A stretch of DNA of 64,000 bases from CAYUPY01 sp964446595 (lineage in GTDB: Bacteria; Patescibacteriota; Dojkabacteria; J137; JAEUSD01). Below are positions 35,001 through 43,033 of the stretch, in pieces; the first letter of the stretch is position 1, and every line of letters starts with the position of its first letter. The translations under genes were made by a program, and so were the position numbers. Under the pieces are notes generated by a model. That model ran no database searches. It was not told the DNA's origin and saw only the letters and a list, made by a program, of their open reading frames with translations. The DNA is taken from assembly GCA_964446595.1 (NCBI GenBank), contig CAYUPY010000001.1, positions 11,332-75,331 on the forward strand, read 5' to 3'.

Positions 35001-35822
35001 ATGAACTCAAAAATTATTCCCATCGTGATAGTAACTTGGAACAACGAGGAAGATATTGGCGAATGCTTGGAAAGCATTCGCCGTCAAACGCACCAAGACC
35101 ATCCGGTGATAGTAGTAGATAATGCCTCTAGCGACAGAACTCTAGAAATTTTACGTGGTGACTTTCCAGAGGTGACAGTATTGCCTCAAACAGAAAACCG
35201 CTTTTTATCGCCGAGTAATAATCTCGGCATTCGGTATGCCATTAGCGAATACAACCCCGAATACTTATTAGTACTAAACCCAGATGCCAAACTAGACAAT
35301 TTACTTCTAGAGGTATTAGCTTCAGTTCTAGAAGTAAATTCACGGGTAGCAGCTGTGGGTCCTAAAGTGAAGTTCTGGAAATCAGCCAAACAGGGCAAAC
35401 TCAATTCAGCTGGTTTAATTTTTGATGGCTTTATGCAGGCTTATGATCGGGGGTTTATGGAAGCGGATATGGGTCAATTTGATCAGCAAGAAGAGGTATT
35501 TGGGGTAACAGGCGCCTGTATTATGTTTCGTACTCAAGCACTAGAACAGGTTGGCTTTTACTGGGAGGAAATTAAAATGCATTTAGATGAGGTGGAATTA
35601 TTCATTCGCTTAAACAAGAAGGGATGGAAAACCATTTATGAGCCCAAGGTTACAGTTTGGCATGCATACATGCGCTCTTCGAATAAGCAACCGTCAGATT
35701 TTGTGGATAAGCGTAAATTGCATGCATGGCTGAAAATAGCTCTCCGGCATTATCCTCTAAAAAGCAAGCTGGCGATGGTGAAACAGTATTTAAAGTTGAA
35801 ATACAAACATAATGCAAACTGA
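35001..35822 (+). CDS. Family 2 glycosyltransferase
   Basis: Cytoplasmic, GT-A fold transferase that moves a sugar from a nucleotide donor, probably to a surface polysaccharide or lipid-linked glycan. It begins with IPIVIVTWNNEEDIGECLES and IVVDNASSDRTLEIL, has LLVLNPDAKL (the DxD-equivalent Asn-Pro-Asp) and a rhamnosyltransferase-like middle (VFGVTGACIMFRTQAL, FYWEEIKMHLDEVELFIRL). 273 residues, no membrane helix. Two unrelated inverted repeats lie inside it: a GC-rich one at 35058-35082 and an AT-rich one at 35298-35340 that is also found before eno. The flanks on both sides are decayed genes. Confidence 0.92.
   Translation: MNSKIIPIVIVTWNNEEDIGECLESIRRQTHQDHPVIVVDNASSDRTLEILRGDFPEVTVLPQTENRFLSPSNNLGIRYAISEYNPEYLLVLNPDAKLDNLLLEVLASVLEVNSRVAAVGPKVKFWKSAKQGKLNSAGLIFDGFMQAYDRGFMEADMGQFDQQEEVFGVTGACIMFRTQALEQVGFYWEEIKMHLDEVELFIRLNKKGWKTIYEPKVTVWHAYMRSSNKQPSDFVDKRKLHAWLKIALRHYPLKSKLAMVKQYLKLKYKHNAN
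35058..35082. repeat. Inverted repeat, 11-bp perfect arms, 3-nt loop
   Basis: GGCGAATGCTT (35058-35068), loop GGA, AAGCATTCGCC (35072-35082), 57 nt after the glycosyltransferase start codon. Confidence 0.95.
35298..35340. repeat. AT-rich inverted repeat, copy 2 (inside the glycosyltransferase gene)
   Basis: AATTTACTTCTAGA (35298-35311) and TCTAGAAGTAAATT (35327-35340), spacer 15 nt. The 19 bases AGTTCTAGAAGTAAATTCA at 35324-35342 are identical to 18076-18094 upstream of eno. The codons read LLLEVLASVLEVN, so the element is accommodated in frame. Confidence 0.9.
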
Positions 35823-35857
35823 TACCTTTTACAACCAGTGCCCAAATGAATAGTAGC

Positions 35858-36285
35858 AAGTACAAAGAAATAAACATGATTGCCGTGGCGACGGTGCCAC
35901 AATTTTATTTCCCTCTGAATATTATGACGGCGTCGCCGCTGCGTTACAGGGTGTCCCACAATTGGCTGAGACTGTGTTTCAGCTTGAACTTAGGGTCGGT
36001 ACCATCCCAGTGAAGGACATTTACGCTGCTGGAAAGCAAATCAGGCTACCCTTGTGGGCAGAGGAGTGAGTTATGCCGAATCATTACTTAGCAACCTGAA
36101 TGATCTTGAATAATCTGGTAAGTAGGAGACATTTGCTCTATGGTTCACATGTATCACAAGCGGTTAACATAACATGTACCGTATTTGAACGCGAAGATAA
36201 CCATATTCATTTTATTGATGGTAATGACGGAGGATATGTCAAGGCTGCAAAGGAACTTAAACTTCAGCTCAGCGCATCTCAATAA
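35858..36285 (+). pseudogene. DUF3095 pseudogene (internally deleted)
   Basis: DUF3095 proteins are cyclase-like proteins of about 390 residues. Two pieces remain. The first (35890-36069) reads GDGATILFPSEYYDGVAAAL ... LELRVGTIPVKDIYAAGKQI, matching the family's GGDGA...LELRVG..PV...AAG core, and ends in TGA 36067. The second, after another TGA (36097-36099), reads ITCTVFEREDNHIHFIDGND followed by GGYVKAAKELK, the family's C-terminal signature, to TAA near 36285. No start codon precedes the first piece, and well over 150 central residues are missing. A decayed gene, not an active one. Confidence 0.75.
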
Positions 36286-36313
36286 ATTGGGACTAGGTGT
36301 TTTGTGAATTTTA

Positions 36314-36322
36314 TGCTATAAT
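36314..36322 (+). promoter_or_regulatory. Extended -10 promoter of the RNA helicase gene
   Basis: TGCTATAAT (36314-36322) is a perfect extended -10. It predicts a transcript start near 36329 and a leader of about 95 nt before ATG 36424, unusually long for this window. Cold-shock-type control of an RNA helicase could act there; I see no specific structure. Confidence 0.6.
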
Positions 36323-36423
36323 ATGTATAGTATAGTTGTACTGCGTAAAAGTTAGGTTTTCCCCAAGAATGCTTTCAGGTTTTATTCGGTACAAGAATTA
36401 ATTTAAGTATCGAAATAAAATCT

Positions 36424-37890
36424 ATGCCACAGCAATATAGGCCTATGTTTGGCCCTAAGACAAATGCGGGTAAATCTGGTTCCCGCCCAAATAACAATAA
36501 CCGGAAATTTAGTAATAGCAACAGAAGTTCTAACCAAGACAGAAGAGCTAGTTCTGGACGTGGATCAAATCAGAGCCGCAGATCCGGTAATGACCAACAA
36601 AGCTCTCAAAGTTCTGAGAATCGCGACAGTAACCACATCGGTTTTTCCAACAGGAACGACCGTGGTGGTAGACGTGATAGCAGAGGTGGTTACGGCAACC
36701 GCGGCCGCCGCTCAGGTGGATTTAGCGGAGGCGGAGGCGGCAGAAGAGGTGGACGCGGCCAGAAAAATAATAATACACCAGCTAGTCACTACATTGCTGA
36801 AGGCTCACCAGTAGAAAAAAAAGAAGACAAAAAACTGGATACCTTCAGATTTGAAGAGTTAGAACTGAAATCAGGGCTGCTTAAGAATATTCAAAATAAA
36901 GGCTACCAACAGGCCACCGAAATACAAGATGCTGCTATTCCAATTATTTTGGATGGCCATGATTTGCTTGGTATTTCAGCTACAGGTAGTGGAAAAACCG
37001 CCGCCTTCTTAATCCCAATGGTGCACAAGCTAACTACACAGAAAACGCAACGCCTGATGGTGATTGCCCCTACTCGTGAATTAGCTATGCAGATCCATAC
37101 TGAACTAATCTCATTAATAAAAGGGTCGCCACTGCGCGCCGCTTTAATTATTGGAGGCGCGAGTATCGGTCGTCAGATCCGCGACCTTTCAGGTCGCGTA
37201 GACATCATCATTGGTACTCCTGGTCGCATTAAAGACATGTATGATCGTAAACATTTACACCTAGATCTGATTAACAACATTGTATTAGATGAGGTTGATC
37301 GTATGTTGGACATGGGATTCGTGGATGAAATCCGTGACATCTTCAAACAAATTGCTGATGTCCGTCAATCACTATTCTTTTCTGCCACAATTGAGCATCG
37401 TATTACTCAAATTGTAGGAGAACTAGTTGACTCGCACAAAACTATTGAATTCGGTGTAAACGAACCAGGCAAGCATGTAACACAGGCCGTAATCGGCTTC
37501 CATGATACTTCAGAGAAAATGCATAAGTTAAAAGAACTACTAAAGCAACCTGAAGTTGAAAAATCTATTGTCTTTGTAGAAACAAAAAGCTATGTGGATA
37601 AAGTGGCGGATGAATTGTCTAGAGCTGGTTACAATGTAGAAGCCATTCATGGTGGTAAAACACAAGGACGTCGTACCAAGGCAATTAAGCTTTATCGTGA
37701 TAATAAAGTGAACATCTTAGTGGCTACCAATGTAGCAGCACGTGGTTTGGATGTTAGTGATATCACTCACGTGATTAACTTTGACGAGCCCCAAAACTAC
37801 GATGAATATATTCACCGTATCGGCCGAACCGGACGTAATGGAAGAACAGGCTTTGCGTATACCTTTATTGAGGCGCACCGCATTAGATAA
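36424..37890 (+). CDS. DEAD-box family ATP-dependent RNA helicase
   Basis: RNA remodelling helicase of the RhlE/CshA type. Residues 1-120 form a low-complexity Asn/Ser/Arg/Gly-rich region with RGG-like repeats (GRRDSRGGYGNRGRRSGG, GRRGGRGQ), placed at the N-terminus rather than the usual C-terminus. The core follows: Q motif (FEELELKSGLL ... GYQQATEIQDAAIP), motif I SATGSGKT, Ia PTRELAMQ, motif II DEVD instead of DEAD, motif III SAT, IV IVFVETK, V VATNVAARGLD, VI HRIGRTGRNG. It ends shortly after motif VI, so there is no C-terminal extension. It is 21 nt from typA. Confidence 0.93.
   Translation: MPQQYRPMFGPKTNAGKSGSRPNNNNRKFSNSNRSSNQDRRASSGRGSNQSRRSGNDQQSSQSSENRDSNHIGFSNRNDRGGRRDSRGGYGNRGRRSGGFSGGGGGRRGGRGQKNNNTPASHYIAEGSPVEKKEDKKLDTFRFEELELKSGLLKNIQNKGYQQATEIQDAAIPIILDGHDLLGISATGSGKTAAFLIPMVHKLTTQKTQRLMVIAPTRELAMQIHTELISLIKGSPLRAALIIGGASIGRQIRDLSGRVDIIIGTPGRIKDMYDRKHLHLDLINNIVLDEVDRMLDMGFVDEIRDIFKQIADVRQSLFFSATIEHRITQIVGELVDSHKTIEFGVNEPGKHVTQAVIGFHDTSEKMHKLKELLKQPEVEKSIVFVETKSYVDKVADELSRAGYNVEAIHGGKTQGRRTKAIKLYRDNKVNILVATNVAARGLDVSDITHVINFDEPQNYDEYIHRIGRTGRNGRTGFAYTFIEAHRIR
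37180..37198. repeat. Inverted repeat, 8-bp arms, 3-nt loop
   Basis: CGCGACCT (37180-37187), loop TTC, AGGTCGCG (37191-37198), inside the helicase gene. Weaker member of the inverted-repeat set. Confidence 0.7.
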
Positions 37891-37911
37891 CTTTGCTAAG
37901 TAAATAGGACT

Positions 37912-39798
37912 ATGACATTCGCTGATACACCTCAAGACCGGATTCGCAATGTGGCTATTATTGCTCACGTTGATCATGGTAAAACCACCTTAGTTGATGC
38001 TTTTCTAAAGCAGACCAATCTGTTTCGTGAGAACCAGATGGAAATGCAGCAAGAAGCAATCTTAGACTTTAACGAACTAGAGCGCCAAAAAGGCATTACT
38101 ATTAAGGCGAAACACGCTTCAGTTATGTACAAAGAACATAAGATTAACATTGTGGATACACCAGGACACGCTGATTTCGGGGGAGAGGTGGAGCGAACGC
38201 TAAACATGGCTGATGGGTGTTTACTAATTGTAGATGCTCAAGAAGGCCCTATGCCGCAAACAAAGTTTGTACTTAAACAGGCTCTTAAAACAGGCTTAAA
38301 GCCAATCCTGGTTATCAATAAGATTGATAAAGAGTATGCCAATCCGGCTAAGGCTTTAGATAAAGTGAATGATTTGTTCTTAGAGTTAGCTGAAAGCGAC
38401 GATCAGTTAGATTTTCCAGTTTTCTATGCAGTAGGACGTGACGGTAAAGCTTTTAGTGAAATGCCAACCGGAGATATTGCCACCACAGAGGGTGATATTA
38501 GTCCTTTGCTTGACGCTATCATCGACAACGTCCCAGCACCTAAAGGCGACCCTGCTGCATCAGTGCAGATGCTAATCACCACTTTGGACTTTGATCCTCA
38601 TTTGGGACGGTTGTTAGTTGGTAGAATTAATCGTGGACAAGTTTCACTAAAACAAAATTTATTAGTGCTCGATGGTGAAAAGCAGCTAAGAGGACAGGTG
38701 AAAGCTCTTTTTGTTCGTCAGGGACTAGGCTATTTATCGGTAGATTCCGCCAGTGCAGGGGAGATTGTAGCCGTAGGTGGAATTGATTCTAATGCAATTG
38801 GTGGGACGCTTGTAGATCCCGCCCAACCAGATGCCCTACCTAAAATTGAACTATCTCCACCTGCTGTGCAGGCTAAGTTTGAAGCAAACACTTCTCCATT
38901 TATGGGAAAGGAAGGCAAGTTTGTAAGTGCTAAACAACTGCAGCAGCGCCTAGAACAGGAGCAACAAATAAATATAGGATTAGACATTACAAAAGCCGAG
39001 TCTGGCAGTGGGTACGTGGTAGCAGGACGCGGCGAACTACAATTAGGCATTTTTATAGAAGAGCTTCGCCGCGAAGGATATGAATTCCAAGTGCGTCGTC
39101 CCGAAGTTATTCTCCGCGAAGAAAATGGCCAAACAGTAGAACCATTGGAAGAGCTAGTGATTGACGCACCTTTAGAGTATCAGGGAGCAATTATTACAGC
39201 ACTGAGCGATCGCAAGGGTGAACTTTTAGAGATGGGTACTGACGATCGCAATATTCATATGGTCTACAAAATCATTACTCGTAACCTAATCGGTTTACGC
39301 GCTGACCTCACCAACATCACTAAAGGAACCGTAATTATGGGTAATCATATTATTGATTATGTCCCCTTCAAAAAGGATGCTGCAGATCTATACCGTAAGG
39401 GTGTATTAATAGCCTCAGAAACTGGAACTTCTGCCGCTTACTCGCTAAACACCATTCAGGAGCGTGGAGAATTATTTATTGGTGCAAGTGTAGATGTTTA
39501 TGAGGGCATGATTGTGGGTATTAACAAATATGATCAAGACATGGAAGTAAATGTAAGTAAGGAACGCGAAAAGTCAGGTGTGCGTCGTAGTTCTGCCGAA
39601 ATTACCCAGGTAGCATTAAAACCTACTAAAGATCTGACCATCGAGTTCGCACTCACTTTCATTAATGATGATGAAATGATTGAAATAACTCCTGAAAGTA
39701 TCCGTTTGCGCAAGGTTTATCTTAAAAGACATGAGCGCGAGTGGTCTAAACGTGAAAACCTGACTGACTACGCCAAAGCGCAGCTAGGCAAAGGATAA
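37912..39798 (+). CDS. typA: Ribosome-associated translational GTPase TypA/BipA
   Basis: EF-G-like GTPase that binds the ribosome and assists assembly and stress adaptation. G1 AHVDHGKTTLVD, G2 around RQKGITIKAKHA, G3 DTPGHADFGGEVER, G4 NKIDKE. The middle carries domain 2 and the EF-G III/V-like domains (ELVIDAPLEYQGAIITALSDR), and the C-terminal BipA-specific domain includes KEREKSGVRRSSAEITQ and RLRKVYLKRHERE. 628 residues, slightly above the usual 605-615. The stop codon overlaps the rlmN start by one base. Confidence 0.95.
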   Translation: MTFADTPQDRIRNVAIIAHVDHGKTTLVDAFLKQTNLFRENQMEMQQEAILDFNELERQKGITIKAKHASVMYKEHKINIVDTPGHADFGGEVERTLNMADGCLLIVDAQEGPMPQTKFVLKQALKTGLKPILVINKIDKEYANPAKALDKVNDLFLELAESDDQLDFPVFYAVGRDGKAFSEMPTGDIATTEGDISPLLDAIIDNVPAPKGDPAASVQMLITTLDFDPHLGRLLVGRINRGQVSLKQNLLVLDGEKQLRGQVKALFVRQGLGYLSVDSASAGEIVAVGGIDSNAIGGTLVDPAQPDALPKIELSPPAVQAKFEANTSPFMGKEGKFVSAKQLQQRLEQEQQINIGLDITKAESGSGYVVAGRGELQLGIFIEELRREGYEFQVRRPEVILREENGQTVEPLEELVIDAPLEYQGAIITALSDRKGELLEMGTDDRNIHMVYKIITRNLIGLRADLTNITKGTVIMGNHIIDYVPFKKDAADLYRKGVLIASETGTSAAYSLNTIQERGELFIGASVDVYEGMIVGINKYDQDMEVNVSKEREKSGVRRSSAEITQVALKPTKDLTIEFALTFINDDEMIEITPESIRLRKVYLKRHEREWSKRENLTDYAKAQLGKG

Positions 39799-40847
39799 TG
39801 ATCACTCAGTTTGCTCAAGACAACCAGTTACCCAGCTACCGCATAAAACAGTTCTATCAACAGTTTTATCAGCAGGGTATTGGTTCATTTGAAGAGCTTA
39901 GTAACTGGCCCAAAGAGTTACGCACTAAGTTGGCAAATTCCGTGGAATTTATGAGCCTAGATGTAGATAAACAATTTGTATCTGCAAAACAAGACACTAT
40001 TAAAGTCCTCTTTACTAGAAAATCCGACGGACAGCGGATCGAAACTGTGTTAATGCGTCATGCTGATGGACGTAATACTGTATGTGTGTCCTGCATGGTG
40101 GGTTGCCCGGTAAATTGTAACTTTTGTGCCACTGGCAAAATGGGCTTTGGGGGAAACTTATCCTCTCAAGAAATTGTAGACCAAGTACTTTACTTTCAGC
40201 GCTATTTAAATGCCTTGAAGGAGAGTGGCGAGCCCAGGGTAACTAATGTGGTGTATATGGGAATGGGCGAGCCAATGCTGAACTTAAAAGAAGTACAAGG
40301 CTCCCTAGATATATTCACAGACCCTGACAAGCTAGGCATGGGAGCACGCAGATTTACTGTTTCCACATCTGGTTACATTCCTCAATTCAAACAATTGGTA
40401 GCAAACGGTTATCGTGGCCGTGTAGCCATTAGTCTGCATGCTCCAAACCAGGAGTTGCGCGCCAAAATGATGCCTGTGGCTAAAATCTTCCCATTAGATG
40501 CCTTAATGCAGACGCTAGATGAATATGTAGAAATAACAAACAAGCGCATTAGCTATGAGTATATCCTAATTAAAGGTGTGAATGACCAGCCAGAGCATGC
40601 TCAGCAGTTAATCGATATATTTAGTAATCGCCTCCATCATTTGAACTTGATTCCTTACAATCCGATTCGCGAAGTAGAGTATGCACGTTCATCCGAGGAG
40701 AATATTCGCCAATTCACATCTAGGTTGGCAAGTGCTGGTATTAATTATACGATCAGAGTGACGATGGGTGACGATGTTGATGCAGCTTGCGGCCAGCTTG
40801 CAGACCGCGAAAATCGCCGCCATGTAGACAAAAGAATCCGCATTTAG
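39798..40847 (+). CDS. rlmN: 23S rRNA (adenine-C2)-methyltransferase RlmN
   Basis: Radical-SAM methylase that modifies A2503 of 23S rRNA, and in many bacteria A37 of some tRNAs. The 4Fe-4S cysteines are Cys103, Cys107 and Cys110 (GCPVNCNFCATGKMGF), followed by YMGMGEPMLNLKEV, RVAISLHAPNQELRAKMMP and the C-terminal catalytic Cys in GDDVDAACGQLA. 349 residues, of normal length. Coupled to typA through TAATG. The two translation-linked genes and the helicase form a plausible operon. Confidence 0.95.
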   Translation: MITQFAQDNQLPSYRIKQFYQQFYQQGIGSFEELSNWPKELRTKLANSVEFMSLDVDKQFVSAKQDTIKVLFTRKSDGQRIETVLMRHADGRNTVCVSCMVGCPVNCNFCATGKMGFGGNLSSQEIVDQVLYFQRYLNALKESGEPRVTNVVYMGMGEPMLNLKEVQGSLDIFTDPDKLGMGARRFTVSTSGYIPQFKQLVANGYRGRVAISLHAPNQELRAKMMPVAKIFPLDALMQTLDEYVEITNKRISYEYILIKGVNDQPEHAQQLIDIFSNRLHHLNLIPYNPIREVEYARSSEENIRQFTSRLASAGINYTIRVTMGDDVDAACGQLADRENRRHVDKRIRI

Positions 40848-40848
40848 A

Positions 40849-41025
40849 TCCCTCCTTACTAAATTTGCGTTACAACGTAATGCTTTTAAGAGATATGTAC
40901 TTACTTTAGATGATGGCGATTTTACTGTCGGGGGAACGGATTACCCAGTTTCATTGGTGGCAATAGTACAGAGGCCAGGTGCGAAGGTTAGTATTGAACA
41001 ACTTCTTAACCAGTGGAAAAAATGA
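40849..41025 (+). pseudogene. Open frame remnant after rlmN
   Basis: A frame of 58 codons without start codon reads SLLTKFALQRNAFKRYVLTL ... VAIVQRPGAKVSIEQLLNQW, then TGA 41023-41025. Composition looks like real protein. It could be the end of a deleted gene fused to the rlmN 3' flank. No family recognised. Between 41026 and 41123 I see nothing. Confidence 0.3.
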
Positions 41026-41123
41026 AGATAGAAGGCCTTTTAGCAACTATCCAGCAATAGCCGAACAGCTTTTTATGAATCTAACATTAAAGACCTCACC
41101 GAAAAGCAAACCATAGATGTCCC

Positions 41124-41357
41124 TTAAGCTGATTTTTCTTGGTCCGTTTGGCTACTACTAAAGCCAATTGAGTATTTACCTTTTACGAAGCCTGCAAGAA
41201 AGAGTCTAACTACTTCTTGCATCGAGCCAAAACCAAATTCATGGGCCTTTTCTTCTGCTTGTTCCTTTAATCCTTCAGGAAGAGGCACTTGCACTCGGAC
41301 CATCTTGCGTTTTGGTTTTGATTTCGAATTGTGGTTATTATTGTCACTTTGCATCAT
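41124..41357 (-). CDS. Ribbon-helix-helix-like DNA-binding protein
   Basis: Small regulator of about 77 residues. After a polar Asn/Lys-rich leader comes MVRVQVPLPEGLKEQAEEKA followed by a GFGSMQEVVRLFLAGFV helix, the pattern of MetJ/Arc-type ribbon-helix-helix proteins. The frame extends upstream to a TTG at 41390, but that codon is part of a TTGACA -35 box, so ATG 41357 or 41354 is the start. The promoter spacing leaves no leader. It faces the YggT-like gene across a region where TTGACAC recurs, so autoregulation and control of that neighbour are possible. Could be the antitoxin of a lost pair. Confidence 0.7.
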   Translation of the reverse strand: MMQSDNNNHNSKSKPKRKMVRVQVPLPEGLKEQAEEKAHEFGFGSMQEVVRLFLAGFVKGKYSIGFSSSQTDQEKSA

Positions 41358-41361
41358 TTGG

Positions 41362-41390
41362 ATTTTACAGAGGTAGTTGTGCCGTGTCAA
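41362..41390 (-). promoter_or_regulatory. Consensus promoter of the ribbon-helix-helix gene
   Basis: On the minus strand TTGACA (41390-41385), 17-nt spacer, TAAAAT (41367-41362). The expected start point coincides with the ATG at 41357/41354, giving a leaderless mRNA. Confidence 0.75.
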
Positions 41391-41483
41391 ATGATATCAT
41401 CTTTTACACCTTTGCTACAACCACTTGACACAACTTGTGTATAATTGTACACTTAAGCATATCTTACTTATAAATATTTGCTT

Positions 41484-41816
41484 ATGAGAAATAACTTCTC
41501 CTTTGCCAATATTCTTGTTGGTGTGATCAATTTCGTATTTTCATTAGCGATAATTGGTCTGCTAGTAAGATTTTTGCTAAGGCTGTTCGGGGCAAACCCG
41601 GAGGCAGAGTTCACAGACTTTGTCTATGACTCAACCGCTCCTTTACTTGATCCATTTCGTAATGTTTTTAACCCTTACGTAATAGAGCCAGGTAATGTAC
41701 TAGAGTTCTCAACTCTATTGGCAATCGGAGCTTACTTACTATTAGCTTACCTAATAGTGGAATTTATTTATTACGTTGAGACGAGTACTACAACCCGTCG
41801 CAACAGGGAGGACTAA
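41484..41816 (+). CDS. YggT family membrane protein
   Basis: Small integral membrane protein with the YggT-type layout: hydrophobic helix (NILVGVINFVFSLAIIGLLV), RFLLRLFGANPEAEFTDF, STAPLLDPFRNVFNPYV (the conserved Pro-rich turn) and a second helix (LAIGAYLLLAYLIVEFIYYV). The role of the family is not settled; it is linked to osmotic tolerance and cell-division gene clusters in other bacteria. ATG 41484 begins MRNNFSF; the frame is open two codons earlier. It starts a run of four small same-strand envelope-type genes. Confidence 0.8.
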   Translation: MRNNFSFANILVGVINFVFSLAIIGLLVRFLLRLFGANPEAEFTDFVYDSTAPLLDPFRNVFNPYVIEPGNVLEFSTLLAIGAYLLLAYLIVEFIYYVETSTTTRRNRED

Positions 41817-41821
41817 ATTTA

Positions 41822-42064
41822 ATGGAACTAATTATATTCTTAATAATCGGAGGAATCGCAGGTTGGTTAGCTGGTGAGCTGGTAAAAGGTCACGGCTTCG
41901 GCTTAGTTGTAAATGTGATTGTAGGTATTATCGGATCCGTAGTAGGTGGACTACTATTAGGACTGCTAGGACTTTCAGCTGATGGAAATATTCTAGGCCA
42001 ACTTGTAACAGCTACTTTGGGAGCTGCAGTGTTACTGTTCATTGTAAATCAGTTTAAACGCTAA
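41822..42064 (+). CDS. GlsB/YeaQ/YmgE family small membrane protein
   Basis: 80-residue protein of the transglycosylase-associated family, typically induced by general stress. It has glycine-rich helices: IIGGIAGWLAGELVKG, then VVNVIVGIIGSVVGGLLLGL, then a final helix ending in a basic tail. It follows the YggT-like gene by 5 nt with GGGAGG about 12 nt before its ATG. Confidence 0.88.
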   Translation: MELIIFLIIGGIAGWLAGELVKGHGFGLVVNVIVGIIGSVVGGLLLGLLGLSADGNILGQLVTATLGAAVLLFIVNQFKR

Positions 42065-42113
42065 ATCCTAAAGCCAAAAACCTATACTGACCGGGATTAT
42101 ATTTATTAACTAA

Positions 42114-42395
42114 ATGAAGATGAGTAAAATTAAACAGCAGCTTCAAGACTTAAGGGATCGCATAGACGAGAACCTAAAACGAATGGAAGAAGAAAGTAAT
42201 AATCAAAGTGATGGCAAGGATGCTGATAATTTCAGCGACGACTTGAAACGTTCGATTTCACAACTCACTACCGATGTCCAACAAGCTTTTAATAACATAA
42301 GGGCTAAAGTGGATCCTAATTATTCTGACGCACATGCCAAAGCAGATAACTTAGGAGCAGAAGCTAAGAATCAGGCTAATAAACTGAGGAACTAA
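42114..42395 (+). CDS. Small coiled-coil hypothetical protein
   Basis: 93 residues, highly charged, with no membrane segment. The first 25 residues form an amphipathic helix (QQLQDLRDRIDENLKRMEEE), then an Asp/Ser linker, then a second helix (SISQLTTDVQQAFNNIRAKV). ATG 42120 is an alternative start. It resembles small stress-associated helical proteins, but I cannot assign a family. In a run with the YggT- and GlsB-like genes. Confidence 0.65.
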   Translation: MKMSKIKQQLQDLRDRIDENLKRMEEESNNQSDGKDADNFSDDLKRSISQLTTDVQQAFNNIRAKVDPNYSDAHAKADNLGAEAKNQANKLRN

Positions 42396-42421
42396 TTAAT
42401 AATTACCAAGATAGAGATAAT

Positions 42422-43033
42422 ATGGCACAAGGGGATAAACCAGAAATCGAGAAGCTAGACCTTCAAGACTGGAGCCAGAAAACCTTTATCCGTAGTAAAA
42501 ATGCAATGTGGGTAACGCTAATGCGTTACCTGCTTGCGTTTATTGTAGCTGAAATTGGTTTATTCTTAATATTTTTGCTGAACGCAACTCTGAGTATAAA
42601 TTTCGCCACATTTACCAGCATTCTGGGTTTTATTGTAGGCGGAGTAATGGTGAGCTTAATTCCTATTTTTATTGCGCTAGTCTTCATAATAATTGCTGAG
42701 TGGACAGGTACTACTTATACGCTGACAACTGGTCAGTATCGAGTAGTAGGGGATTTTGTGGACCAGCGGCACGGTAAAGTTAAGATTGATGTGCAAGGAG
42801 TTTTTCATCGCGAAAATATGTATCCAGTCAATCTGTTTATTCGTGCAGAACTACTCCAACCTTTTTGGGCGAGAGCTCTAGGTTATGGAAATGTGCGACT
42901 TGTTCCGAGGCCCAATGCACCAGAAGTTAGGTCGGTGATTGTACCCTATATCAATGACCCGGAAAACTTCCTTAAATACACTCAGGAATTAATTGATAGT
43001 GCTATTGGCATAGATAATCAATTAGGTACTTAA
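42422..43033 (+). CDS. Two-helix membrane protein with possible PH-like domain
   Basis: 203 residues. Two adjacent transmembrane helices (about 30-60 and 70-100) are followed by a soluble region whose pattern (YTLTTGQYRVVGDFVDQRHG, later WARALGYGNVRLVPR) resembles bacterial PH (bPH2) domains. The assignment is tentative. It converges with the glyoxalase-hydrolase gene with a 12-nt overlap. An 8-bp hairpin (42511-42530) lies 89 nt into the gene. Confidence 0.65.
   Translation: MAQGDKPEIEKLDLQDWSQKTFIRSKNAMWVTLMRYLLAFIVAEIGLFLIFLLNATLSINFATFTSILGFIVGGVMVSLIPIFIALVFIIIAEWTGTTYTLTTGQYRVVGDFVDQRHGKVKIDVQGVFHRENMYPVNLFIRAELLQPFWARALGYGNVRLVPRPNAPEVRSVIVPYINDPENFLKYTQELIDSAIGIDNQLGT
42511..42530. 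repeat. Inverted repeat, 8-bp arms, 4-nt loop
   Basis: GGTAACGC (42511-42518), loop TAAT, GCGTTACC (42523-42530), just before the first transmembrane helix codons. Confidence 0.75.

Noticed and set aside
35858..36285. In-frame TGA codons in the DUF3095 region as evidence for recoded UGA
   Set aside because: TGA ends other genes cleanly (for example at 20994-20996 with the next gene overlapping), and the DUF3095 frame also lacks a large central part, so it is a pseudogene.
36100..36285. Independent 61-residue gene
   Set aside because: It is the C-terminal remnant of the DUF3095 pseudogene in the same frame.
36449..36814. 121-codon frame overlapping the helicase start
   Set aside because: Shifted reading of the low-complexity Arg/Gly-rich tail; no independent signal.
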